64,000 nt of DNA from Borrelia sp. HM. GTDB lineage: Bacteria > Spirochaetota > Spirochaetia > Borreliales > Borreliaceae. Every line of letters starts with the position of its first letter. Position 1 is the first letter of the stretch. This document shows, piece by piece, positions 17,278 to 26,280 of the stretch. Both the position numbers and the translations under genes were made by a program. The notes beneath the pieces were generated by a model. That model ran no database searches. It saw only the letters and a program-made list of their open reading frames with translations, and was not told where the DNA came from. The stretch lies in NCBI RefSeq assembly GCF_019669085.1, contig NZ_AP024401.1, positions 496,001-560,000 of the forward strand. Reading direction: 5' to 3'.

Positions 17278-18582
17278 ATGAAAGGATTGTTTTTTAATTT
17301 ATTTACAATTAGGGATTTAAGAAATAAATTTTTATTTACTCTATTTATTCTTTTTCTTTTTAGAGTGGGTTCTTACTTACCAATACCAGGAATAGATCCA
17401 GTGGCTCTTAGGAGTTATTTTAAATCTCAATCAGATTTTTCAATTACTAATTATTTTGATTTTTTTTCAGGTGGTGCATTTAGTAATTTTTCTATATTTA
17501 TGCTTAGCATAGGTCCTTATATTTCAGCATCTATTATTATTCAGCTTCTTGTTTATTCTTTTCCTTCTCTTAAAAAGATGCAAGAAGGAGATAATGGAAG
17601 AAAAAAAGTAAAGAAATACACTAAATATTTAACAATTGTTGCAGCAGTAGCGCAAGGATATGCTACTAGTCTTTATGCCAAAAGTATTCCAGGAGCACTT
17701 AATTTCTCTTTTTATAGATATATTTTTATTGCTATTTTAACGGTTACAACAGGTACTTTTATTCTGTTATGGTTTGGTGAGCAAATTAATCAAAAAGGAA
17801 TTGGGAATGGTGTGTCTTTAATAATTTTTTCAGGAATAGTTGTTAGGCTTCAGGCGGGTTTGTTTAATTTGTTTCAAAGCATGCGAGACCCATCTCAAAA
17901 TATTAATCCTGTTTTTGTTATATTAGTTTTAAGTATTTTTATTTTGGTTGTCATATTAATCATATATGAATATAAAGCCCAAAGGCGTATAGCTATACAT
18001 TATGCTAGAGCAAACTTAAGAAATACAGTTAGTTCATATTTGCCAATCAAGCTTAATCCATCAGGTGTTTTACCTGTTATTTTTGCGTCAGTGCTTATTA
18101 CTTTGCCTTTACAAATTTTGAGTGGATTTGCAGAAGTTTCTGTTCTCTCAAGACAAATTTTATCTTATTTAAAGCCTAATGGATTTTATTATACATTATT
18201 AAATGTAGTATTAATAATAGGATTTACATATTTTTATTCAAAGATACAATTAAGTCCAAAGGATGTAAGTAATAATATTCGAACAAATGGAGGGACTATT
18301 CCGGGTGTAAAGGCGGATGAAATGGAGGGTTATTTAGATAAAATTATGAATAGAACGTTATTTTCAGGTTCTATTTTTTTGTCTATTATTGCAATTATTC
18401 CATTTTTAGTGCAAAATATTTTTAGATTTCCTTATAATGTCTCAAGGATTATGGGTAGTTCTTCGCTTCTTATTATGGTGGGAGTAGCTCTTGATACGTT
18501 AATTCAGATTGATGCGTATTTAAAGACCCAAGGATTGTCTCGTGGAACTGGTAAACAGTATGCTTTTTTGCAAAAAATTTAG
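17278..18582 (+). CDS. secY: Preprotein translocase subunit SecY
   Basis: Core of the SecYEG channel that moves or inserts proteins across the inner membrane. 434 residues with ten hydrophobic segments; the N-terminal helix (FRVGSYLPIPGIDP), plug region (FFSGGAFSNFSIFMLSIGPYISASII) and loop GTIPGVKADEMEGY are typical. No adk, map or infA follows: rpmJ and rpsM come next, as in the E. coli order. The start has only a weak ribosome binding site (GGTAG). Confidence 0.98.
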   Translation: MKGLFFNLFTIRDLRNKFLFTLFILFLFRVGSYLPIPGIDPVALRSYFKSQSDFSITNYFDFFSGGAFSNFSIFMLSIGPYISASIIIQLLVYSFPSLKKMQEGDNGRKKVKKYTKYLTIVAAVAQGYATSLYAKSIPGALNFSFYRYIFIAILTVTTGTFILLWFGEQINQKGIGNGVSLIIFSGIVVRLQAGLFNLFQSMRDPSQNINPVFVILVLSIFILVVILIIYEYKAQRRIAIHYARANLRNTVSSYLPIKLNPSGVLPVIFASVLITLPLQILSGFAEVSVLSRQILSYLKPNGFYYTLLNVVLIIGFTYFYSKIQLSPKDVSNNIRTNGGTIPGVKADEMEGYLDKIMNRTLFSGSIFLSIIAIIPFLVQNIFRFPYNVSRIMGSSSLLIMVGVALDTLIQIDAYLKTQGLSRGTGKQYAFLQKI

Positions 18583-18591
18583 GAGTAATTT

Positions 18592-18705
18592 ATGAAAGTT
18601 AGAGCAAGCGTAAAGCCAATTTGTGAAAAATGCAAAGTAATAAAAAGAAAGGGTGTTGTAAGAATTATTTGTGATAATCTTAAACACAAACAAAGACAAA
18701 AATAA
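18592..18705 (+). CDS. rpmJ: 50S ribosomal protein L36
   Basis: 37 residues beginning [19 protein letters not shown]. Cys11, Cys14, Cys27 and His32 form the zinc site, so this is the zinc-binding form. AGGAG lies 7 bases before the ATG, and the gene sits 9 bases after secY and 9 bases before rpsM. Confidence 0.97.
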   Translation: MKVRASVKPICEKCKVIKRKGVVRIICDNLKHKQRQK

Positions 18706-18714
18706 GGGGAAAAA

Positions 18715-19092
18715 ATGGCTAGAATAGCAGGAATAGATTTGCCAAATAATAAGCAACTTCAAATAGCTCTTACTTCTATTTATGGCATAGGAAGATCTAG
18801 AGCTTTAGAGATTTGTAGAAAGACAAATATTGCTCCAGAGAGAAGGGCTAAAGATTTAGATAATGATGAGGTTAATAAGCTTAGAAAGATAATTGAGAAT
18901 GATTATGTTATTGAGGGAAAGCTTAGGAGTGAGCTAGCTATGTCTATTAAGAGACTTATGGATATTGCATGTTATAGAGGTCTTAGGCATAGAAAAGGTT
19001 TACCCTTAAGGGGACAGAGAACTAAAACTAATGCAAGAACTAGGAAGGGCAAGCGAAAAACTGTAGCTAATAAAAAAATGGCTACTAAGTAA
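18715..19092 (+). CDS. rpsM: 30S ribosomal protein S13
   Basis: 125 residues. [18 protein letters not shown] at the start and [27 protein letters not shown] at the end are diagnostic. S13 forms bridges B1a and B1b and contacts the P-site tRNA through its basic tail. AAGGGG precedes the ATG. Confidence 0.98.
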   Translation: MARIAGIDLPNNKQLQIALTSIYGIGRSRALEICRKTNIAPERRAKDLDNDEVNKLRKIIENDYVIEGKLRSELAMSIKRLMDIACYRGLRHRKGLPLRGQRTKTNARTRKGKRKTVANKKMATK

Positions 19093-19122
19093 TATTGTGT
19101 TGTCTATTGAGGAGGGAGAAGG

Positions 19123-19512
19123 TTGAGTACAAAGGTGTCAACTAATAAAAAAAAGATAAAAAGAAGTATTGGCGAGGGAAATGTTTATATACAGGCTACT
19201 TTTAATAATACAATTGTAACTGTATCAGACATAAGAGGTAATGCTTTGGCTTGGGCAAGTGCAGGTGGAATGGGATTTAAGGGTGCTAAAAAATCAACTC
19301 CTTATGCTGCTCAGATGACCACAGAAGCTGCTTTAGGTAAAGTTAAGGATTTTGGAATTAATTATGTTCATGTTTTTGTTAAAGGGCCAGGAATTGGTAG
19401 AGAGTCTGCTATACGAGCTGTTGGGTCAACAGGTATAGTTGTAAAATCAATCTCAGACGTTACTCCAATACCGCATAATGGATGTAGACCTAAGAAAACT
19501 AGACGAGTTTAG
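19123..19512 (+). CDS. rpsK: 30S ribosomal protein S11
   Basis: 129 residues, beginning at a TTG (19123) preceded by [45 protein letters not shown] and the C-terminal [15 protein letters not shown] are family signatures. S11 lines the platform near the Shine-Dalgarno helix. Confidence 0.98.
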   Translation: MSTKVSTNKKKIKRSIGEGNVYIQATFNNTIVTVSDIRGNALAWASAGGMGFKGAKKSTPYAAQMTTEAALGKVKDFGINYVHVFVKGPGIGRESAIRAVGSTGIVVKSISDVTPIPHNGCRPKKTRRV

Positions 19513-19527
19513 TTAGAGGAGCTATTA

Positions 19528-20562
19528 ATGTCTTTAGGAAAGCTTTTGAAAGATTTTACTATACCTGATAGGATTGAGTTTTTAAGGGGAGAAGATAATG
19601 GCTCTTATGGAAAATTTGTAATATATCCTTTTGAGAAAGGTTTTGGTGTTACCATTGGAAATACTTTAAGACGAGTTTTGTTATCTTCTATTGAAGGATA
19701 TGCTGTTTCTGCTATGAGAATTCAGTCTAATCAAGGTGGATCTTTGAAGATCGTTTCAAGTGAATTTGATTTAATACCTGGTGTTGTAGAAGATACGCTT
19801 GAAGTAATTGCTAATATTAAAAATATTCATTTAAAATTAGATGAGGGAGTTAACAGTAGAACTATAAGTGTAAATGTTAATGGCAAAGATACTAATGTTT
19901 TAAAGGCCGCCCATCTTGAAATGGAGGGTGTTGAGGTTTTTAATAAGGATTTAGTTATTGCTACACTGTCAAGTGAAGCAAATTTAGATTTTGAATTTCA
20001 GGTGAACTATGGGAGAGGGTATATTTCTTCTGAACAAAATGCAAAATATTTAGAGGAAGTGAATACCATTGCGATTGATTCTATATTCTCTCCAATAGAA
20101 AAGGTGACGTATTTTGTTGAAGATACTAGAGTTGGACAAAGATCTGATTATGATAAGCTTGTTATGGAAATTTGGACAACAGGTGTTATTAGTGCTAAGG
20201 ATGCAATCAAGAAGGCATCATCTGTTATAAGGGAATTTTTACTTCCATTGGTAAATTTTGAAGATAAAGTTGTTCATTCTGTTGAAGATTCTGGATTTGT
20301 TGGAGATTCTGATACTCTTGGTATGAGTATTGATAAACTAAGTTTATCTGTTAGATCATTGAATTGTTTAAATAAAGAAAATGTTAAAACTTTAGGAGAA
20401 CTTATTAGTAAAACTCCAGAGGAACTTTCAAAAGCAAGAAATTTTGGTAAAAAAAGTTTAGAAGAAATAGTTGAAAAGCTTAATTCTTATGGATTATTTT
20501 TAGGAATGCCTAAAGCAGAAGCTCTAAAAATCTTGAATAAAAACGATAAAATATCTAGTTAG
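19528..20562 (+). CDS. rpoA: DNA-directed RNA polymerase subunit alpha
   Basis: 344 residues. The N-terminal domain (residues 1-235, with FTIGNTLRRVLL-type sequence near residue 45) dimerises and nucleates polymerase assembly. The C-terminal domain (about residues 265-330, LNCLNKENVKTLGELISKTPEELSKARNFGKKSLEEI) contacts UP elements and activators. AGAGGAG precedes the ATG. It lies between rpsK and rplQ as in most alpha operons. Confidence 0.98.
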   Translation: MSLGKLLKDFTIPDRIEFLRGEDNGSYGKFVIYPFEKGFGVTIGNTLRRVLLSSIEGYAVSAMRIQSNQGGSLKIVSSEFDLIPGVVEDTLEVIANIKNIHLKLDEGVNSRTISVNVNGKDTNVLKAAHLEMEGVEVFNKDLVIATLSSEANLDFEFQVNYGRGYISSEQNAKYLEEVNTIAIDSIFSPIEKVTYFVEDTRVGQRSDYDKLVMEIWTTGVISAKDAIKKASSVIREFLLPLVNFEDKVVHSVEDSGFVGDSDTLGMSIDKLSLSVRSLNCLNKENVKTLGELISKTPEELSKARNFGKKSLEEIVEKLNSYGLFLGMPKAEALKILNKNDKISS

Positions 20563-20577
20563 GAGTTCGTTGATTAT

Positions 20578-20940
20578 ATGAAAACTAAGGTAGGATTTAA
20601 TAGATTAGATAGAAAATCAAGTCATAGAAGGGCACTTTTAAAAAATATGGTAATTTCTCTTTTAAGGCATGAAAAAATAATTTCTACTAAGGCAAAATTG
20701 AGTGAAGTTAAGAGATTTGCTGAGAAGTTGATTACAAGGGCCAAAGTTGATAGCGTTCATAATAGAAGAGAAGTATCAAAATTTATACATGATAAGTATA
20801 TCCTGAATAAATTATTTACTAAAATTTCCCCTATCTTTAATGAGAGAAAGGGTGGTTATACTAGGGTTATTAAGCTAGGACGAAGGTATGGAGATGCAGC
20901 TGAGATGGCAATTCTTGAACTAGTTGATAAGACCTTATGA
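20578..20940 (+). CDS. rplQ: 50S ribosomal protein L17
   Basis: 120 residues: [26 protein letters not shown] at the N terminus and [25 protein letters not shown] at the C terminus. Last gene of the ribosomal cluster. A 93-base gap to rny follows, with no clear terminator hairpin, so read-through is possible. Confidence 0.98.
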   Translation: MKTKVGFNRLDRKSSHRRALLKNMVISLLRHEKIISTKAKLSEVKRFAEKLITRAKVDSVHNRREVSKFIHDKYILNKLFTKISPIFNERKGGYTRVIKLGRRYGDAAEMAILELVDKTL

Positions 20941-21033
20941 CCTTATAAGAAAAGTAATAGTACTGCATATTAAATATATCTTTTCATTAATAAAGTTATA
21001 TTTAATTGGTTTAATAGAATAGGGGGTAATTAT

Positions 21034-22575
21034 ATGTCATATATTACTTTTTCGTCTATTCTTGCTGGTATCCTAGGTGTTATATTAGGTTTTGTGATAA
21101 GAATTATTTTAGGTAGGTTTGCTTTATTAAATTTAGATAAAAAGCTAAAGAAAGTACAAGAAGAGGCCATTTTAGAGATAGAAAATGAAAGAAAGCGAAT
21201 TATTGCACATACAAAGACTCAAATGCTTAAAGATAAGAACCAGCAGGATAGGGAAATAAGAGAACGAAAGAATGAGGTTTTTAATTTAGAAAGAAGATTA
21301 TTACAAAGAGAAGAAACTTTAGATAAGAGGATCTCAGCTCTTGATAAGCAGCAAAGTAGAATTGATGTTAAGCTTAAAGAGTTTGAGCAAAAAGAAAAAA
21401 TAATAAGAGATAAAGAATTATCTCTTGTTAAGAAGTTAGAAAATATTTCTGGTCTTACTAAAGAAGAAGCAAGAAAGATTGTAATTGAAAAAGTCGAAAA
21501 TGAATCTAAAAGAGACGCTCAAATAATTATTAATAAAAGTGAACAAGAGGCTCAGCTTTTAGCGGATAAGGTAGCAAAAGATATATTAGTTTCTACCATG
21601 CAACGCATAGTAACTGAAGTCAGTTCTGAATTTACAGTTACTTCTGTTGAGCTGCCTAATGATGAGATGAAAGGTAGGATTATCGGTAAGGAAGGACGTA
21701 ATATTAGAGTTCTTGAAACTTTAATAGGTGCAGATATTATTATTGATGACACTCCTGAAGCTGTTGTTATATCTTGTTTTGATCCAGTAAGGAAAGAGAT
21801 AGCTAAAAGAACACTTGAAAGGCTTGTTGCAGATGGAAGGATTCATCCTGCAAGAATTGAAGAAGTTGTATATAGTGTTACAAGTGAGATCAATAGTATC
21901 ATTCTTGAAGAAGGCGAAAAGGCAGTATTTGATCTAAATATACATGGATTTGATAAAAGACTTATCAGGGGACTTGGAAGACTTTACTTTAGAAGTAGTT
22001 ATGGTCAAAATGTTCTAAGTCATTCAAGGGAAACAGCAATAATAGGGGAGATTTTAGCTAAAGAGATGAAATTAGATCCTGTTGTTGTAAAAAGGGCATG
22101 TCTTTTGCATGATATTGGAAAAGGTATGGAGAGTATTTCTGAGAATAGTGAGGGACATGCTATTACAGGTGCTGAACTTGCTCAAAGTTGTGGGGAGAGC
22201 GATATTGTTGTTAATGCTATTGCGTCGCATCATAATGAAATAAGGCCTGAAAGTTTTGAGGCTATTGTTGTTCAAATAGCTGATGCTATTTCTGCATCTC
22301 GTCCTGGTGCAAGACGTGAGAGTTTGAATAATTATATAAGTAGACTTAAAAGACTTGAAGAGATTGCATATGGTTTTGAGGGTGTTCAGAAGTGCTATGC
22401 AATTCAGGCTGGTCGTGAAGTTAGAATCATTGTTGACAATCTATTAATTAATGATGATAAAGCTACTATGCTTGCAAGAGACATTGCAAAAAAAATAGAA
22501 CTTGAAATGAGATATCCTGGTAAAATAAAGGTCACTATTATTCGTGAAACTAGAGTTATTGAGTATGCAAGATAA
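21034..22575 (+). CDS. rny: Ribonuclease Y
   Basis: Membrane-anchored endoribonuclease that starts mRNA decay. 513 residues, the usual length: N-terminal membrane helix (residues 5-27), a long charged coiled coil to about 190, a KH domain (GRIIGKEGRNIRVLETLIGADIIIDDTPEAV) and an HD domain with LLHDIGKG near 355 and ASHHNE further on. AGGGGGT precedes the ATG. The 3' end overlaps the YmdB gene, as these genes are adjacent in Bacillus too. Confidence 0.97.
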   Translation: MSYITFSSILAGILGVILGFVIRIILGRFALLNLDKKLKKVQEEAILEIENERKRIIAHTKTQMLKDKNQQDREIRERKNEVFNLERRLLQREETLDKRISALDKQQSRIDVKLKEFEQKEKIIRDKELSLVKKLENISGLTKEEARKIVIEKVENESKRDAQIIINKSEQEAQLLADKVAKDILVSTMQRIVTEVSSEFTVTSVELPNDEMKGRIIGKEGRNIRVLETLIGADIIIDDTPEAVVISCFDPVRKEIAKRTLERLVADGRIHPARIEEVVYSVTSEINSIILEEGEKAVFDLNIHGFDKRLIRGLGRLYFRSSYGQNVLSHSRETAIIGEILAKEMKLDPVVVKRACLLHDIGKGMESISENSEGHAITGAELAQSCGESDIVVNAIASHHNEIRPESFEAIVVQIADAISASRPGARRESLNNYISRLKRLEEIAYGFEGVQKCYAIQAGREVRIIVDNLLINDDKATMLARDIAKKIELEMRYPGKIKVTIIRETRVIEYAR

Positions 22576-23356
22576 TGATGTTATTAAAGTTTTAATCATT
22601 GGAGATATTATAGGTGATGGGGGATTAAAGAGAGTCTTTTTTAACCTTAAGGGTCTTAAAGAAAAGCATAATATAGATCTTACGATTGTGAATGGAGAAA
22701 ATTCATCAGGTGGTTTTGGAATTACTCCAGAGATAGCAGAAAATCTTTTCAGAGCAGGTGTAAATGTTATTACTACAGGCAATCATGTTTATTCTGATCA
22801 TGGTATAAGAGAATATTTAAATAAGCAAAAATATGTTTTAAGACCAAATAATTTTTCAGATTTACTTGAAGGGCATGGGTATTGTATTTTGAATGTTAAG
22901 AATGATCAAGTTGCTGTTATAAATGTTCAAGGGTTTTTAGGAATGACTTTCATTGTTAAAAATCCCTTTGAAAATATAAAAAAAGTTGTGAACATGATTA
23001 AGAGCAAGGTTAAGACTATTTTTGTTGATTTTCATGCTGAGAGTAATTATGAGAAAGAAAGTTTTGGATATTTTTTGAATGGGTTGGTAACAGGAGTTGT
23101 TGGTACTCATACACATATAATGACTCAAGATGAAAGAATTTTAGATAAAGGGACAGCTTATATTAGTGATCTTGGGATGACTGGTAGTTTAAATTCTGTC
23201 ATAGGATTTAATCCTGAAATTTCTCTTAAAGGATTACTTGAACACGTAGCGTTAAGAACTGAAACCGTTGAAGAGGATGTCATTATACAAGGAGTTGTTA
23301 TTACTTCTCATTTAAAGACGGGGCGTGCTCTTAAAATTGAAAGAATACAGAAATAA
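22565..23356 (+). CDS. ymdB: YmdB/TIGR00282-family metallophosphoesterase
   Basis: 263 residues. All metal-site motifs are intact: IIGD near residue 14, VNGEN, TTGNH, VDFHAE and GTHTH. Bacillus YmdB is a phosphodiesterase acting on cyclic nucleotides that influences RNase Y and development, and here too the gene overlaps rny by 11 bases. I chose ATG 22565; a GTG at 22544 in the same frame would add 7 residues. It is the intact counterpart of the degenerate paralogue at 2048-2866. Confidence 0.93.
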   Translation: MQDNDVIKVLIIGDIIGDGGLKRVFFNLKGLKEKHNIDLTIVNGENSSGGFGITPEIAENLFRAGVNVITTGNHVYSDHGIREYLNKQKYVLRPNNFSDLLEGHGYCILNVKNDQVAVINVQGFLGMTFIVKNPFENIKKVVNMIKSKVKTIFVDFHAESNYEKESFGYFLNGLVTGVVGTHTHIMTQDERILDKGTAYISDLGMTGSLNSVIGFNPEISLKGLLEHVALRTETVEEDVIIQGVVITSHLKTGRALKIERIQK

Positions 23357-24137
23357 TTTATTAAATATTCTTTGCAAGAGTTATCCCAATTTTACACGAA
23401 AGGAATTAACGGTTCTAATTTTAACTGGTAAAGTATATGTTAATTCTCATAGGGAAAAAAATCCTAAAGCTTTAATTTCAAAAAACAGTAAAATACAACT
23501 AGTAGAGAATGAATCTAGGAAATTTGTTTCAAGAGGAGGAAATAAGCTTTTTGAATGCTTAGAAACATTTAATATTATAATTAAAGACAAAATTTGTGTT
23601 GATGTTGGTGCTTCAACTGGTGGTTTTACCGATTGTCTTTTACAAAATGGTGCGAGATTAGTTTATGCAGTTGATGTTGGATTTAATCAACTTGCTTATA
23701 AACTAAGAGTTGATTCTAGGGTTAGTGTTTTTGAAAAGACTAATATTTTTGATATTCATCAGTTTGATATACAGCCTGATTTAGCCGTTATTGATGTTTC
23801 TTTTAGATCTGTGGTGAGTATATGTTCAAATTTAATTGACAAACTTGCGAATAAATTGATTATTGCTCTTATTAAACCCCAATTTGAAATTAAAGGATTG
23901 GGTTTAAAGATAAAAAATTTTAATGGAATAGTTGAAAGTAAATATTTAGGTCAAATATTAGAAAAAGTAATTAAAAAATTTTATGATAACAATCTACAAG
24001 TTAAAGATATATTAAAGCTTAAAACCAAAGGACGCAAGGGAAATCAAGAATTTATGTTTTTGATTGTTAAAGATAGTTTTGTGAGTTTTGAGCAATCTCT
24101 TGCGGTTCTTAAAGATATTAATTTTAGTATTTTTTGA
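23325..24137 (+). CDS. tlyA: TlyA-family rRNA 2'-O-methyltransferase
   Basis: 270 residues. An N-terminal S4-type RNA-binding domain (FTRKELTVLILTGKVYVN) leads to KFVSRGGNKL, then an FtsJ-like SAM-binding motif VDVGASTGGFTDCLLQNGA, IDVSFRS and ALIKPQFE. TlyA methylates 16S and/or 23S rRNA and governs capreomycin sensitivity in mycobacteria; the old name hemolysin is doubtful. The start overlaps ymdB. GTG 23325 is used here, with TTG 23337 a good alternative that places the S4 domain right at the N terminus. The 3' end overlaps the convergent gene by 14 bases. Confidence 0.92.
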   Translation: MLLKLKEYRNNLLNILCKSYPNFTRKELTVLILTGKVYVNSHREKNPKALISKNSKIQLVENESRKFVSRGGNKLFECLETFNIIIKDKICVDVGASTGGFTDCLLQNGARLVYAVDVGFNQLAYKLRVDSRVSVFEKTNIFDIHQFDIQPDLAVIDVSFRSVVSICSNLIDKLANKLIIALIKPQFEIKGLGLKIKNFNGIVESKYLGQILEKVIKKFYDNNLQVKDILKLKTKGRKGNQEFMFLIVKDSFVSFEQSLAVLKDINFSIF

Positions 24138-24879
24138 ATCTTTTATTATCTAAAATTCCTGAGAAGTTTAAATTTAAATCTCCAAGTATTATTGGATTGT
24201 CTTCGACTTTTAAAGTTATTCCATCAATACCTTGAATTTCAATACATGTTGAAATAATTTGTCTTATCTGATTGATTATTCCTTCTATTCCAAAGCTGTT
24301 TTCATAAAACTCCTTAGATAAGTTTATGTGTGCAATTCCATCACTTATTCTTAAATTTAGGATTTTTGTATTGATAGGAATTAGACTTAAAAAATTGTTT
24401 TTAAGTTCATATTCATTAGGACCGTTAATTAGTGCTTTTAATGTTTCTTCAAGAATGTTTTTGTCATACTGAATATTTCTTTTAATACCTTGTTTTAAAA
24501 AATGGCCCTCAGAAGTGACTTTGATAAAATATAGCTTTACTGTTTTTTTATTTTTGAAGTGTTTTTGTTCTTGATATTTCAGTTCTTCGTCAATTTTTTG
24601 TATTTCAGGTGGTTTGATTAAAAATTTTTCATCGCTTAGTGTTTTAATGTTTTCACTATTTGTATTATCTAATTTTGCTTCTATTTTATTGGGTTTTGAT
24701 TGAATGAATTCAAAATTTTCATTGCTCATTTGTTCTTTAAATATATTTTTAAATAATGAATTATTAATTATTATTAATAAGCATAATCCTGTTAAAAAGA
24801 TTGCGAATAATATTAAAAATATATCTATTTGCCCAAAATTACTTTTTTTTCGTCTACTGTTTCTTTTTTTTCTTATCAA
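24124..24879 (-). CDS. GerMN-domain membrane-anchored protein
   Basis: 251 residues on the minus strand, starting at TTG 24879. Basic N terminus (MIRKKRNSRRKKSN), one membrane helix near residues 20-42, a charged linker, then a domain from about residue 125 that resembles GerMN (KLYFIKVTSEG...ILEETLKALINGP...ISDGIAHINLSKEF...QIRQIISTCIEIQGIDGITLKVE). GerMN domains occur in GerM and LpqB and are thought to bind envelope partners; there is no sporulation here. Its final 14 bases overlap tlyA tail to tail. Confidence 0.72.
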   Translation of the reverse strand: MIRKKRNSRRKKSNFGQIDIFLILFAIFLTGLCLLIIINNSLFKNIFKEQMSNENFEFIQSKPNKIEAKLDNTNSENIKTLSDEKFLIKPPEIQKIDEELKYQEQKHFKNKKTVKLYFIKVTSEGHFLKQGIKRNIQYDKNILEETLKALINGPNEYELKNNFLSLIPINTKILNLRISDGIAHINLSKEFYENSFGIEGIINQIRQIISTCIEIQGIDGITLKVEDNPIILGDLNLNFSGILDNKRFKKY

Positions 24880-24965
24880 TTGAATATCCGTCTTTAATTA
24901 GCATAAAGTTATGATATTTGATATTATAATAAAGATACCTACATAAAGAAAGAGGCGGATTATCT

Positions 24966-26264
24966 TTGATTGATTCTAAATTTCAAGATTATAAAAGTGT
25001 TATTATTGCTGGAAGGCCAAATGTTGGAAAATCAACTTTATTTAATAAGCTTTTGGGCTTGAATAGAAGTATTACTGATAAGGTTTATGGAGTTACTAGA
25101 GATTTAATAAAAGAAGTTTGTATAGTAGATTCTTATAGGTTTGATTTGATTGATGCTGGTGGATTTACACTTTTAAAGGATGAACTTAGCAAGCTTGTGG
25201 TTAATAAAGTTATAGGTTTGCTTGATAATGTTGATTTGATTTTACTTGTTTTAGATGTAAATGAAATGTTATCAGAAGATTATGAACTTATTGAAAAATT
25301 AAGAAAATATAGTTATAAGATAGTTTTAGTATTAAATAAAATAGATAGTCATCATAAGCAGGTTTTGTCTTATGATTTTCAAAAATTAGGCTTTAAAAAA
25401 AGTTTTTTAGTTAGTGCTACGCATGGAAAGGGAATTGATAAGTTAAGGAATTTTTTAAAAGATTCAGTAGGTAAATTAGCAAGTGATGATAATAATGTTG
25501 ATATTAAAATTGGTATTATAGGAAAGCCCAATTCAGGCAAGTCTACTCTTATTAACTTTTTAGCAGGACATGAAGTTTCAATTGTTTCTTCAATAGCTGG
25601 TACTACAAGAGATTTTATTAAATCAAAATTTCAAAGAAATGGTAAAACATTTGAAATTGTTGATACGGCTGGAATAAGACGTAGAGCAAGAGTAAATGAA
25701 GTTATTGAGCATTATTCTGTAAGTAGAGCTTTAAGAGTAATTGATATGGTAGACATTGTTTTTTTGTTAGTTGATGTTAAAGAAGACTTAACAACTCAAG
25801 ATAAAAAAATAGCTCATTATGCAACCAAAAAAGGAAAAGGTATTATTATTGTATTTACCAAATGGGATCTTGTGGAGTCAAAAGGTAGTTATTTTGAAGT
25901 TTTAAAGGATCGTGTTAAGTTCTTTTTTCCAGTTTTGAACTTTTCTCCTATATTAAGAATATCTGTTCATAACAAAATGGGAATAGATAATATTTTTAAA
26001 GAAGCAATTAAGTTAAAAACACAACTTGAACTTAAGACAAGTACTGCTGATTTGAATAAGATGTTAAGTTTGTGGATTAAGGATTATCATTTAAATGCTT
26101 CACATAAAGTGAAATATATAACTCAGGTCAGTGTTAATCCTGTTAAGTTTATTTTATTTGCAAATAAGATAACTAATTTCCCAAATTCTTATTATAATTA
26201 TTTAGTAAATAATATTCGTAAAATTGGTTATTATAATATTCCAATTTTAGTAGAACTAAGATAA
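24966..26264 (+). CDS. der: Ribosome-assembly GTPase Der (EngA)
   Basis: 432 residues with two consecutive GTPase domains: GRPNVGKST near residue 17 with DAGGF and NKID, and GKPNSGKST near residue 186 with DTAGIRRR and TKWD. A KH-like C-terminal domain follows. Der is needed for 50S maturation. The start is the TTG at 24966, with GAGGCGGA 7 bases upstream; a TATAAT at 24925-24930 may be its -10 box. Confidence 0.97.
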   Translation: MIDSKFQDYKSVIIAGRPNVGKSTLFNKLLGLNRSITDKVYGVTRDLIKEVCIVDSYRFDLIDAGGFTLLKDELSKLVVNKVIGLLDNVDLILLVLDVNEMLSEDYELIEKLRKYSYKIVLVLNKIDSHHKQVLSYDFQKLGFKKSFLVSATHGKGIDKLRNFLKDSVGKLASDDNNVDIKIGIIGKPNSGKSTLINFLAGHEVSIVSSIAGTTRDFIKSKFQRNGKTFEIVDTAGIRRRARVNEVIEHYSVSRALRVIDMVDIVFLLVDVKEDLTTQDKKIAHYATKKGKGIIIVFTKWDLVESKGSYFEVLKDRVKFFFPVLNFSPILRISVHNKMGIDNIFKEAIKLKTQLELKTSTADLNKMLSLWIKDYHLNASHKVKYITQVSVNPVKFILFANKITNFPNSYYNYLVNNIRKIGYYNIPILVELR

Positions 26265-26280
26265 AAGACAGAGACTTATA

